Assembly (NCBI RefSeq): GCF_006770285.1
Contig: NZ_CP017195.1
Coordinates: 1,302,001 to 1,366,000, forward strand
From: Lactococcus paracarnosus
GTDB lineage: Bacteria > Bacillota > Bacilli > Lactobacillales > Streptococcaceae
Length of the DNA stretch: 64,000 nt
Direction of reading: 5' to 3'
Shown in pieces: positions 45,947 through 54,165 of this stretch; the first letter of the stretch is position 1, and every line of letters begins with the position of its first letter. The translations under genes and the position numbers were made by a program. The notes beneath the pieces were generated by a model. That model had not been told where the DNA came from and searched no databases. It saw nothing but the letters and a program-made list of their open reading frames with translations.

Positions 45947-46930
45947 ATGCAGCCTATTCAAGTCACCGGAATGCTATTATTTCTACTAATTTTAGTGCTC
46001 ATGATATTTGTGATTGTTAGTACTATAAATCATAGAAAAAAATTAAGAAAAGAGAGTGATTTCATAATCCCATTAGGGAAAATGGTTGCAGTTTATGGAC
46101 ATAAGATACATATCTATGAAGAAGGATCAGGGAAAAAAATATTAGTATTTATGTCGGGAGGAGGAACGGCATCTCCGACACTAGATTTTAAATCATTATA
46201 CTCACTCTTAAGTGATCAATATCATGTTGTGGTGGTTGAAAAAGCAGGTTATGGATTCAGTGATATCACTAATACTAGTAGAGATATTGCGACTATCTTG
46301 TCTGAAACAAGACAAGCATTAAAAAACGCTAGGATTAATGGGCCATATATTCTTTTACCACATTCTATGTCTGGAATAGAAGCACTCTGCTGGGCACAAA
46401 AACATCCAGAAGAAATTGAGGCAATCGTTGGCTTAGATATGGCTACACCTAATGCCTACGATGGTTATCCAATTAATTTCCCTTTGATAAAATTAGCTGC
46501 CTATGCAGCTAATCGAGGAATGACACGATGGATACCAAATTTAGCTGAGAATGATGCGATTAAGTATGGTACACTCACAGATGATGAAAAAGCGCTCTAT
46601 CGGTCAATATTCTATAATAGAACACTGACAACAAATATGTTAAATGAAATAAAAATGATCAAACAGAATGCAAAACGAATTGGTAAAAGCACAATTCCTG
46701 AAACTAATTATTTGCTCTTTTCATCCAATGGAGAGGGCACTGGTTGTAGTGAAGAAAAATGGAGATGTATACAACGAGACTTTGTGCAGGCCACTAAAAA
46801 AGGCAACTTAATTGAATTACATTATAGTCACTATATTCATAATTTAGGATATGATAGAATTGCTTTAGAAATCAAAAACTATTTAGAAGTACTAGACCAA
46901 AGTTTAGAGAATGAGTTATTTTATAATTGA
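45947..46930 (+). CDS. Membrane-anchored alpha/beta hydrolase
   Basis: 327 residues. One N-terminal membrane segment (about 8-28), then an alpha/beta-hydrolase fold: oxyanion region VFMSGGGTASPTLDF, VVVVEKAGYGFSD, nucleophile elbow in LLPHSMSGIEAL (Ser in HSMSG), and a late LHYSHYIHNLGYDRIA with the probable catalytic His. The substrate is unknown. It lies between two copies of a gene remnant, in the disturbed region after tRNA-Arg. Confidence 0.82.
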   Translation: MQPIQVTGMLLFLLILVLMIFVIVSTINHRKKLRKESDFIIPLGKMVAVYGHKIHIYEEGSGKKILVFMSGGGTASPTLDFKSLYSLLSDQYHVVVVEKAGYGFSDITNTSRDIATILSETRQALKNARINGPYILLPHSMSGIEALCWAQKHPEEIEAIVGLDMATPNAYDGYPINFPLIKLAAYAANRGMTRWIPNLAENDAIKYGTLTDDEKALYRSIFYNRTLTTNMLNEIKMIKQNAKRIGKSTIPETNYLLFSSNGEGTGCSEEKWRCIQRDFVQATKKGNLIELHYSHYIHNLGYDRIALEIKNYLEVLDQSLENELFYN

Positions 46931-47009
46931 ACAATAAAACACGAAAATACTAGAGCTGTACCATAAAATTAGATAAATGAGACATATGATAACTGACTAG
47001 TTCTACTAC

Positions 47010-47135
47010 CTGGTATGATGTTTGTAAATAACAGGTAGTCGTAACTATTCTAGGCAAGTTACTATTACTAAAAAATACAACTATATATCTCAAACTTACT
47101 TGGTGCATCTAGCGCAAGACAAAGTGTTAATTCCT
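47010..47135 (+). pseudogene. Copy 2 of the duplicated gene remnant, frame-broken
   Basis: Matches copy 1 at DNA level over about 120 bases (shared words CCTGGTATG, TGTTTGTAAATAA, ACAACTATAT, TCTCAAACT) but with indels and stops. It closes the duplication around the hydrolase gene. Confidence 0.55.
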
Positions 47136-47226
47136 GTCAAGTTATCGAAAGACCGCTCTTATTAACGTGTAGACAAAATATAATTTTTTTGATTTCCAAG
47201 TACCAAATTATTTTTTGATTGACACT

Positions 47227-47347
47227 TTGACATCTTTTAAAAATCATGTTATCATGGATTAAATTGATATAAACAAAGGTTGGGCTGTGGCTTCAAGGTT
47301 TATTCTTCTTAGGGCAGGAAGAATACTTGAAGTCACGCCCTTTTTTT
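47227..47347 (+). promoter_or_regulatory. Promoter and terminator-bearing leader of the cation antiporter
   Basis: A near-ideal promoter: TTGACA (47227-47232), 17 bases, TATCAT (47250-47255) with extended TG. The leader then folds into one long stem: GGGC, GTG and GCTTCAAG (47282-47297) pair with CTTGAAG, CAC and GCCC (about 47326-47340). An inner TATTCTTC/GAAGAATA hairpin carries the loop TTAGGGCAG. Seven T residues (47341-47347) follow. A full terminator 20 bases before the start codon implies conditional read-through. I recognise no known riboswitch class. Confidence 0.65.
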
Positions 47348-47366
47348 ATGAAAGGTATTCCTACTT

Positions 47367-48356
47367 ATGACACAACTTTTTATCCACGCACCCATTACTA
47401 TCATCATTTTTGTTTTTGTGGCGGCGCTAGTCACACTCTCCAAATCAACTGACTACTTGACCGATGCTACTATCGTTATCTCAAAATATTTTGGTATCTC
47501 GGACGTCATTATTGGCGCGACCATCCTATCATTAGGAACTAGTTTACCAGAATTTGCAACCACTATAAGTGCCCTGGCAAGTGGCTCAACTGATTTAGCA
47601 TTAGGTAATGTATTAGGTTCTATTATTACAAACACAAGTTTCATTCTAGGGCTGGGAATCTTATATGGCAGTATACCGGTCTCAAAAAAATCTACTTTTA
47701 ATGTAGGGATTACTTTTTTGGGAATCGTCAGTATTTATCTCATATCCCTATTGAATCATGCATCGATACCTAGATTTTTAGGCTATATCCTACTAATTGC
47801 CCTACCGATATACCTGTTCCAATCCTTCAAAACGAGTCAAGCTGATGAGGTGATTTCGCATCCAAACGCTAACAAAGAAAAAATGTCAATGACCAAACTG
47901 ACGCTATTAATCCTAAAAGTCATTGTTTCCGGTTTAATCGTCGCATTAAGTTCAAGTTTTTTAGTGGCAACAGTACAAGTTTCAGCAAGTAGAATCGGTA
48001 TTTCTGAAGCCATCATTTCAGCCACAATCGTCGCACTTGGCACCAGTTTACCTGAGCTATCTACTGTTATCTCCTCTGCTAAAAAAGGATATGGTGGACT
48101 GGCATTTGGTAATTTAATAGGCGCTAGCCTAATGAATCTACTATTTGTGCTAAGTACTGCTGTTGCCTTTTCTAAAACGCCAATTATCGTGCCCAAGTCA
48201 TTTCTACTTTTTCATTTTCCAATTGCAGTAATTATTTTTCTTTATCTACTTTACTGTATATACAACTCAAAAAAACATGTCCTAACAAAAAAAGAGGGAG
48301 TATTTTTTATCATCCTATACATCGTTTATATACTTTATAACTTATTTGTCAATTAG
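47367..48356 (+). CDS. CaCA-superfamily cation antiporter (YrbG-like)
   Basis: 329 residues, about 10 membrane segments. The two inverted alpha repeats are clear: GATILSLGTSLPEFATTIS and SATIVALGTSLPELSTVISS, with the acidic residue that binds Ca/Na in Na+/Ca2+ exchangers. It exports Ca2+ or another cation in exchange for Na+ or H+. AAAGG precedes the ATG. Control by the terminator in its leader suggests it responds to an ion or a metabolite. Confidence 0.88.
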   Translation: MTQLFIHAPITIIIFVFVAALVTLSKSTDYLTDATIVISKYFGISDVIIGATILSLGTSLPEFATTISALASGSTDLALGNVLGSIITNTSFILGLGILYGSIPVSKKSTFNVGITFLGIVSIYLISLLNHASIPRFLGYILLIALPIYLFQSFKTSQADEVISHPNANKEKMSMTKLTLLILKVIVSGLIVALSSSFLVATVQVSASRIGISEAIISATIVALGTSLPELSTVISSAKKGYGGLAFGNLIGASLMNLLFVLSTAVAFSKTPIIVPKSFLLFHFPIAVIIFLYLLYCIYNSKKHVLTKKEGVFFIILYIVYILYNLFVN

Positions 48357-48362
48357 CTAATT

Positions 48363-48397
48363 AAAACACCCTACTGACTTCCTGTCTGTAGGGTGTT
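48363..48397 (+). terminator. Hairpin after the cation antiporter
   Basis: Arms AACACCCTAC/GTAGGGTGTT. The U-run is poor, so it may act more as a transcript 3' end stabiliser. The remainder of 48398-48571 shows nothing I can name. Confidence 0.55.
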
Positions 48398-48571
48398 AAG
48401 CTATTATTGATTGTTTCAGTAGTTGGTTAATCTTCATAAACTAACGACTATCTATCCAATTGACTGATACCTGATTTTTTGACTGCTGATCAAACTAATT
48501 AGCAATGACTGATAGCGCATTATCAGATCAATAATACAAGCACTTGTTGTTATGCACCATCAATCACATAT

Positions 48572-48799
48572 TTAACTCTCACTAGTAAAACTTTTATAAA
48601 TATTTTCTATTTTTTCAACTACTATATTGACATAATACATGACATCAATGTTGTATTTATAAATAAACAAAACTAAAGCAATTATTGCTAGAACAAATAC
48701 AAATGATATTGCTCTTTGTAGTCTAGCCGATTCATAGGCACCTCGCCACTTTGGATCGTTTTTTCTTCTTCTCAAAAACTCATAAGTATGATATGCCAT
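48572..48799 (-). CDS. Small membrane protein, uncharacterised
   Basis: 75 residues from MAYHTYEFLRRRKNDPKW, with GAGGG five bases upstream of this ATG; a longer form exists but lacks a ribosome binding site. The N-terminus is basic, followed by one long hydrophobic segment (AISFVFVLAIIALVLFIY). Function unknown. Confidence 0.6.
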   Translation of the reverse strand: MAYHTYEFLRRRKNDPKWRGAYESARLQRAISFVFVLAIIALVLFIYKYNIDVMYYVNIVVEKIENIYKSFTSES

Positions 48800-48962
48800 A
48801 GATACCCTCACTATTATTGCTATTTTTATAACAAGTGTATCATAAAAAAACGTCATAAACAACATGTTTAAAGGCTTTACTCTACTTCAAGTTCTTAACT
48901 TTTACAATTTGGTTAGACTGGATAAATCCAGGATGATCTGAGGCATGCATACGATCGTCACT

Positions 48963-49271
48963 TTAATCAGCAACATCTTGTTCCAGCAACTTCTCCAGCA
49001 ACTGATCCAATGTCATCAGTTCATGCTTGGTATCTGCTAGACTTGCTAGATTATCGTCATAGTCTTTGATGAGTTCTTTAAATTCTTTTTTGGTATCGGC
49101 TTCATCCTCAGTTGGTCTCTCAGCATCTACATAACCACTGATATACTCAAATGGTTGACCTGATACTGCTTCGCTTTCATATACAGCGTAAACAGTGAAC
49201 TCACCACCAAACTGTGCGATATCCGCCCTAACTTCATATATAACTAACTCACTATCGATATGCTGTTTCAT
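48963..49271 (-). CDS. Acidic cytoplasmic protein, uncharacterised
   Basis: 102 residues, strongly acidic, with a beta-type N-terminal half (LVIYEVRADIAQFGGEFTVYAVYE) and a helical, probably coiled-coil end (LADTKHELMTLDQLLEKLLEQD). No signal peptide. Not recognised. A ribosome-binding AAAGAG region precedes it. Confidence 0.65.
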   Translation of the reverse strand: MKQHIDSELVIYEVRADIAQFGGEFTVYAVYESEAVSGQPFEYISGYVDAERPTEDEADTKKEFKELIKDYDDNLASLADTKHELMTLDQLLEKLLEQDVAD

Positions 49272-49341
49272 TTATCATTTACTCTTTTCTTTTTTATTTT
49301 CGCTTAACGCTATATACTATTTTTTAATAACAGGTACTAGG

Positions 49342-49902
49342 TCAATCACTGTTTTTTACAAACGCTAATAACTCATCATAAACGACTGGTAAGTCAAGTA
49401 TACCATCTCTATCGATAAAGTGTTTACCTTCAGGCATGACTATCAGTTTACATTTGAGATGTCTAGCTAGTGTCTCAGAATAAACGTAAGGGATAATGTC
49501 ATCATCTAAAGCTGAAATAACGACTGCCTGGTTTATTTTAGGTAAAACAGTTGCGTAATCGATTGCTTGATCTGTAAACCCTGCTAACTGTGGTAAGGTA
49601 TGTGTTTTCTCATCAAATCCAGAAACCAATATCAAATTAACCTGTTTAATATCATGTCTTTCTATAAACCGCAGTGCTTGAATACAACCAAGACTATGGC
49701 CAATGATCGTAATACCATCAGTTTGGCTGATATGCGCATCACAATAAGCATCCCATACAAGAGGATCTGGATCTTGAGAATTCGGCATTTCTAGTAATGA
49801 AATGGTTAAAATATCTTTTTTAATTTCATTTTTTAACCATGGAAACCAGTTATCACTTGGTTGCGCAGTATAACCGTGAATTAAAAATAATTTGTTTTCC
49901 AT
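49342..49902 (-). CDS. RBBP9/YdeN-type alpha/beta serine hydrolase
   Basis: 186 residues. LFLIHGYTAQPSDNWFPWL, nucleophile elbow IIGHSLGCIQALRF, the Asp region ISALDDDIIPY and the final His in PEGKHFIDRDG complete the triad of the DUF1234/RBBP9 group. Small cytoplasmic esterase-like enzyme; substrate unknown. Confidence 0.88.
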   Translation of the reverse strand: MENKLFLIHGYTAQPSDNWFPWLKNEIKKDILTISLLEMPNSQDPDPLVWDAYCDAHISQTDGITIIGHSLGCIQALRFIERHDIKQVNLILVSGFDEKTHTLPQLAGFTDQAIDYATVLPKINQAVVISALDDDIIPYVYSETLARHLKCKLIVMPEGKHFIDRDGILDLPVVYDELLAFVKNSD

Positions 49903-50010
49903 TTTTCTCCTCTATAATTATGAGTTCTAGCTTAATGATGGTTATGACATATGCCAATCAAAGACTTTTTGTTTCCAAGTAAAAAAAATCACTCATCCAG
50001 TGATTGACAT

Positions 50011-50301
50011 TTAGTTACGTGATGATTGATTAAATTTCACCTTCAGAATCAGATGATAAAGACTGCCCAAAACAAAACTTGACACCACCCAAATAACCAA
50101 AAAAGTTGCGATAATCGTAGCGATCATCCAAACTTTATGATCCGACTTAAATAACTGATCTTTCAATGTCAAAAAATCCAATTTCCCCCAGAAAATTTTT
50201 CGAATTACTCTTACAGCCATAAAAGATAATATGACCAATGCTGTTGTTTTGATTGACCTTGCAAAGTTAGGTGGCGTAATATCTGATTTATCTATTTCCA
50301 T
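50011..50301 (-). CDS. Small membrane protein with two hydrophobic segments
   Basis: 96 residues: soluble N-terminus (MEIDKSDITPPNFARSIK), membrane segment ALVILSFMAVRVI, a charged loop, and a second segment (MIATIIATFLVIWVVSSFVLG). Family not recognised. A TATAAT-like sequence lies close upstream. The gap 50302-50540 holds no gene I can support. Confidence 0.65.
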   Translation of the reverse strand: MEIDKSDITPPNFARSIKTTALVILSFMAVRVIRKIFWGKLDFLTLKDQLFKSDHKVWMIATIIATFLVIWVVSSFVLGSLYHLILKVKFNQSSRN

Positions 50302-50540
50302 ATGTCATATTATACCATGTCTTAATCCCTGACATACAGTTTATTTTCTCTTAAATTTATCTAGTATCTTTTCCATAAATCTTAACGCTTTTTATACTTT
50401 ATCCTCTACTATTCATCATTAAAAAATGCATGATACACCCTATTTGTCAGCAATCATCTGTAAGATAAAAAATTTTAAAGCTAATATTTTTCAACCTGCT
50501 TTTAAATTTTGGTATAATTGAATTAGAAAGAGGTCTTATT

Positions 50541-50741
50541 ATGTTTAATACTGAAAATATTTTATCAAATGAACAACGTGCCCATGATCTTGCTTTACTC
50601 ATCGCACAAGCTGAAATCAATAAAACACTGGTTGCTCAAGTTAAGTCAGAAAATGAAGCAACTGAGTTAGACATCTACCCTCTTTATTTGACTGCTTATC
50701 ATGAAGCACTCGAATCATTCTCTAAAGACTTTCCAGACTAA
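50541..50741 (+). CDS. Small acidic protein, uncharacterised
   Basis: 66 residues (MFNTENILSNEQRAHDLALL...), helical, Glu/Asp-rich. AGAGG lies eight bases before the ATG, and a TATAAT box (GGTATAATTG) is upstream, so expression is likely. It resembles short conserved proteins of lactic streptococci; function unknown. A terminator-like CTACCAA/TTGGTAG hairpin follows. Confidence 0.68.
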   Translation: MFNTENILSNEQRAHDLALLIAQAEINKTLVAQVKSENEATELDIYPLYLTAYHEALESFSKDFPD

Positions 50742-50830
50742 TCGAACACATAAGCCTACCAATCTAGTTTGGTAGGTTTTTACATTGTCAAAATAAGTCA
50801 GCTGGTTATTTTTAGCTCTAGTATAGTGAA

Positions 50831-51670
50831 TCAGCTAGTTTTCCTAAATCGATTAAAAAATTTCTGAAGCCGTCTTTTTTGATGTAAATACCAAATTAAT
50901 TGTTGCCTCGATTTTTTTATCTTGCCATATCTTTTCTTTTGTTTTTGATAAAACTGCTGATGATAGTCTTCTGCTGGCCAAAATGCTATCACATCTCTAA
51001 TCTCTGTTACGATTGGTTGCTCATACCTGCCAGAGCTGATTAATCGTTGTTTTGACTGCTGGGCAAGTGCTTTTTGACTTGCGTCTGCAACAAAAATAAC
51101 GGATTTATACTGCTCTCCCCTATCTTGAAATTGACCAAAGGCATCCGTAGGATCTGTTATCAGCCAAAATAGATCGAGCAAGGCATCATAGGTGATCAAC
51201 CGTGTATCAAATATGATTTCTACTGCTTCAACATGGCCCGTATAGCCACCTAGAATTTGGTCGTAGGTTGGGTGGTCGACATGCCCACCAGTATAGCCTG
51301 ACAAAACTGAGATGATACCAGGTTTTGTTTCAAAAGGCTCGACCATGCACCAAAAACAGCCACCAGCAAATACAGCACGCGCCTCGTAAGGTAAATCCTG
51401 ATGTGTATGTTTTGCCAGATCAATGTTTGTTTTAATGATTGGTTGATCCGTTATCTTCAAATAAAAATCCGCAAGGTCAGGTGTTAAATTGCTTCTAAGT
51501 GCTAATGGGCGTAAGGCCAGTTCAAGTTTTTTTAGTGGTACTTTGACCTTACTTGTCACTGCTAATTCATCCTTAGCTATGATCAAGACCGACCGCTCCC
51601 AATCACGTGTCCCTGGATTTAAGATAAGATTATAAATATCGTTTAATACTGCTTCTTTTGTCAGCGTCAT
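50831..51670 (-). CDS. msrA: Peptide methionine sulfoxide reductase A with N-terminal extension
   Basis: 279 residues from MTLTKEAVLNDIYN (AAAGGA eight bases upstream). Residues about 100-255 are MsrA: AVFAGGCFWCMVEPFE with the catalytic Cys, GYTGGHVDHPTYDQ, YGQFQDRGEQYKSVIF-type AFGQFQDRGEQY. Repairs S-methionine sulfoxide. The first ~95 residues are a helical extension not found in minimal MsrA, and the end is a very basic tail (QKKRYGKIKKSRQQLIWYLHQ onward). The extension's role is unknown. Confidence 0.92.
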   Translation of the reverse strand: MTLTKEAVLNDIYNLILNPGTRDWERSVLIIAKDELAVTSKVKVPLKKLELALRPLALRSNLTPDLADFYLKITDQPIIKTNIDLAKHTHQDLPYEARAVFAGGCFWCMVEPFETKPGIISVLSGYTGGHVDHPTYDQILGGYTGHVEAVEIIFDTRLITYDALLDLFWLITDPTDAFGQFQDRGEQYKSVIFVADASQKALAQQSKQRLISSGRYEQPIVTEIRDVIAFWPAEDYHQQFYQKQKKRYGKIKKSRQQLIWYLHQKRRLQKFFNRFRKTS

Positions 51671-51757
51671 CTCGTTCATCCTTTTTAGACGATTTTTTAT
51701 TACTAGAGTAGGAAAAAGAGATCCCCTCTATACCTGCTTAATGATAAGTCTAAAGCA

Positions 51758-52366
51758 TTAACTTCTCATAGTAGTTGGGTCAATCATTTGCACAAGCTCA
51801 AAACTGCCATCTTCATAGGTCAGTTCAAATATGGCGCAATTGCCAAAGGGGAGTAAGCGTCGGACTGCTTCTTGTTCAAAATGGCGTTGTAACCACAGGT
51901 ATATACTACCACCGTGGGAAACTACTAGACTCGTTTGCGCTGATGATGACACGATATCAGTCATTGCTTTGTCCATCCGATCACTGACTGCCGTATCTGA
52001 TTCCCCGCCATACCCAACATAGGCTTTGCCAAAGCTGATCGTCCCTTCATCTGGTTGCAAGGGGGGTGGATTTAGGGTTGCATTTTGTCCCTCAAATAAC
52101 CCAAAATCCCATTCAGAAAGCCGTCTATCTCTGGCGTAATCACCATCTTTTAAACCAGCCACGATCTCTAGTGTATCTGATGCGCGTTCTTTAGTAGATG
52201 AAACTGCCGCATCAAAGCTAATGCCCTGCTCATTAAACCATTGGCCTGCTAATCTTGCTTGTGAGATACCTAATGGGGTCAATGGTGCATCCCAAGCGCC
52301 TTGATTTAGTCCTGCAGCATTTAGTCTCGTTTGTCCATGTCTCATCAAATATAGGTGCTGCATCAT
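51758..52366 (-). CDS. Histidine phosphatase family protein
   Basis: 202 residues. The phosphohistidine motif is LYLMRHGQTRLNAAG near the N-terminus, with a second His in SLVVSHGGSIYLWL and the WDFGLFEGQ acid region. This is the phosphoglycerate-mutase-like fold; the exact substrate is unknown. GGAGG lies seven bases upstream. Confidence 0.88.
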   Translation of the reverse strand: MMQHLYLMRHGQTRLNAAGLNQGAWDAPLTPLGISQARLAGQWFNEQGISFDAAVSSTKERASDTLEIVAGLKDGDYARDRRLSEWDFGLFEGQNATLNPPPLQPDEGTISFGKAYVGYGGESDTAVSDRMDKAMTDIVSSSAQTSLVVSHGGSIYLWLQRHFEQEAVRRLLPFGNCAIFELTYEDGSFELVQMIDPTTMRS

Positions 52367-52507
52367 TGGTCATCCTCCACACGTTTTTCTACAAAAAATA
52401 CTGCCTCATTAGGTTAATTATATCATGTTTAGCTGCTATTACTTGTAACCCGCTACATGGGACCCTATCTAGAAAATAGATAGGGTATAATCTGTAAGCA
52501 ATTGACT

Positions 52508-52867
52508 TTAATCTTCATCTGATATGACTGGGGTACCCTGATGAAAAATCAGCTGCCAGTTTTCATCTGATTTAAGCCAAATATTACTTCTTAACGATAA
52601 GGTATTACTATTTTTTTCTTTTAACTTATAGAAAGATAATACACTATTATCACTCAAGACTTTGATATCATATGATAAAATTTCATAGGTTTTAGGAGAT
52701 TCATCTAATGTTGCTAGCTTGGCATAATCTTGATAGTGATTTAAGTTACCAGAAGCTGTAATCTCGCTATATCTGTCATCTAATACCCCTAAGATTGTCT
52801 TGATATGACGCCGATTGTCAGCAGACAAATGTTGTTGATCTAACTGTTTAAAAAATGCCTTATCCAT
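52508..52867 (-). CDS. NTF2-like (SnoaL/DUF4440-type) protein
   Basis: 119 residues from MDKAFFKQLDQQHLS (the codon before it is a GTG). DDRYSEITASGN, KTYEILSYDIKVLSDNSVLSFYKLKE and IWLKSDENWQLIFHQGTPV fit the DUF4440 cone fold, in which a ligand or protein is held in a pocket. No catalytic role can be assigned. A related but different NTF2-like gene next to it is split by the prophage. Confidence 0.75.
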   Translation of the reverse strand: MDKAFFKQLDQQHLSADNRRHIKTILGVLDDRYSEITASGNLNHYQDYAKLATLDESPKTYEILSYDIKVLSDNSVLSFYKLKEKNSNTLSLRSNIWLKSDENWQLIFHQGTPVISDED

Positions 52868-53032
52868 CACTTACCACCAAGCTTTCTAATGATCCTATTA
52901 CCTTATTGACATACCTGTTATACCAGTAGTATAGCATTTATCATGACATTAACTCAAGATGCTTGTAACTATCTTATTTTCTATCATACCAAGTATACTG
53001 TGCTATACTGTTACATACTGGAGGATTAGAAT

Positions 53033-53188
53033 ATGCAACCTATCAAACAAATTGAACATGACATCAAAGCAATCATAGACATCTGTGATCACCTCATTCA
53101 CGCCGAAAAATTTGATGACCTAATTAACTTTTATACGGAAGATGCGATTCTAGTCATTAAACCAGACCGCATGATAACTGAGTTTTAA
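53033..53188 (+). pseudogene. 5' part of an NTF2/SnoaL-like gene split by the prophage
   Basis: GGAGG before an ATG starts MQPIKQIEHDIKAIIDICDH; the frame stays homologous up to about codon 44 (ILVIKP) and then runs into element sequence, ending at TTTTAA. The 3' part of the same gene is at 62651-63037. Joined across the repeat the two parts give an intact protein of about 138 residues. Confidence 0.88.
53062..53166. repeat. Left attachment repeat (attL) of the prophage remnant
   Basis: 105 bp, CATCAAAGCAATCATAGAC through to AAACCAGA, matched by 62650-62754 in the same orientation with three mismatches. The integrase lies just inside the other copy. Confidence 0.88.
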
Positions 53189-53477
53189 GGCTATTTTACA
53201 GATTAATATTTAATATTATTATACCAATTTCATACACAAAAAACAATGAAAAATAGCTGATAACAACGGTCTAAAAACATGTTAAATCACTCAATAAAAT
53301 TGTTATAATACACTTATATTTAAAGAAATGAAAAAATGAAACAGTTGATATTTTTATACAAATTATCTGCTAATAAAAAACACTAAAAAATCAGAAATAC
53401 TCATAAAAGTTTTATTTTAAACACAAAAAAACATCTCAATTCACATCAAGATGTTTCTTAAAAAGGAGTTTGTAATT

Positions 53478-53534
53478 ATGAAAAATTATGTTGCTAAATT
53501 TGGGGGTAACTATAGTATACAAGTAAAATCTTAA
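53478..53534 (+). CDS. Possible 18-residue peptide at the left end of the prophage
   Basis: AAAGGAG seven bases before an ATG encodes MKNYVAKFGGNYSIQVKS. A hairpin (AACATCT/AGATGTTT) lies just upstream and a terminator hairpin just downstream. Excellent ribosome binding site but very short, so it may be a leader-type or signalling peptide, or chance. Confidence 0.35.
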   Translation: MKNYVAKFGGNYSIQVKS

Positions 53535-53557
53535 TGCAATCTTAAATTTAAGCAACA

Positions 53558-53587
53558 AAAAACACTTCAACATAATCAAAGTGTTTA
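53558..53587. terminator. Terminator hairpin between the short peptide and the holin-like gene
   Basis: Arms AAACACTT/AAGTGTTT, A-rich on one side and T-rich on the other; may serve both strands. Confidence 0.6.
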
Positions 53588-53591
53588 ATTG

Positions 53592-53921
53592 TCATTTGTC
53601 TTCGTTGTCTAAATCAATCCCTTTTTTCTTAATAAATTTAACAAAATCTTGAAAAAGCGGGTTAATTTGAGCTATAAGCTGTATCATTCGGGCAAAAAAG
53701 AATATTAAAGCTCCGTTTACGAGGACTGAAACTTCTTCTTCGTACAGTTTATCGCTCGAATAGTTGTAAAACTCAAATACGCCCCAAAAAATCATGATTG
53801 TTGTTGTATCTATAATTACCCTTTTTTTCAGCGATGGATCCATTTTCTCGCCATCCTTGAGCCAAGTCAAAAACAAGATGATTAGGATTAAGCCTGTGAT
53901 TCCAATTAACTTATATTCCAT
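53592..53921 (-). CDS. Holin-like small phage membrane protein
   Basis: 109 residues: N-terminal membrane segment (LIGITGLILIILFLTWL), two further hydrophobic segments and a charged tail (FVKFIKKKGIDLDNEDK). Position downstream of the tail gene, size and topology fit a holin, but no lysin gene remains. The family is not recognised with certainty. Confidence 0.6.
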   Translation of the reverse strand: MEYKLIGITGLILIILFLTWLKDGEKMDPSLKKRVIIDTTTIMIFWGVFEFYNYSSDKLYEEEVSVLVNGALIFFFARMIQLIAQINPLFQDFVKFIKKKGIDLDNEDK

Positions 53922-53930
53922 CTCTTACCT

Positions 53931-54164
53931 TCATTCTGCGCTTGCAATCTCGTCTTCGACTTCATAAACTTTTGCTCTAAACTCAGATTCATCTTTTCGC
54001 ATTTCCTTACGATTTGCATCATATAACGCTTGATTTGTCACATTCATGTTGAAATATGAGTTCCCGCCACTTGTCGGTACTGTAGCATAATAGCTTACTG
54101 CATTTTCACCATTTATTGTGCTTGTTCCTGTAATTGTAATATTTTGCTCTATTTTTAATGCCAT
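53931..54164 (-). CDS. Small phage structural-module protein
   Basis: 77 residues: MALKIEQNITITGTSTINGE, beta-type start, helical acidic end (DESEFRAKVYEVEDEIASAE). It lies 1 bp after the tail protein and 9 bp before the holin-like gene. Similar short proteins follow tail-fibre genes in lactococcal and streptococcal phages. Function unknown. Confidence 0.65.
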   Translation of the reverse strand: MALKIEQNITITGTSTINGENAVSYYATVPTSGGNSYFNMNVTNQALYDANRKEMRKDESEFRAKVYEVEDEIASAE

Positions 54165-54165
54165 T

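Noticed and set aside
52455..52490. Palindrome ACCCTATCT/AGATAGGGT as a terminator of the NTF2-like gene
   Set aside because: The stem is good but there is no U-run on either strand; it may be a 3'-end hairpin or operator, and I could not decide.
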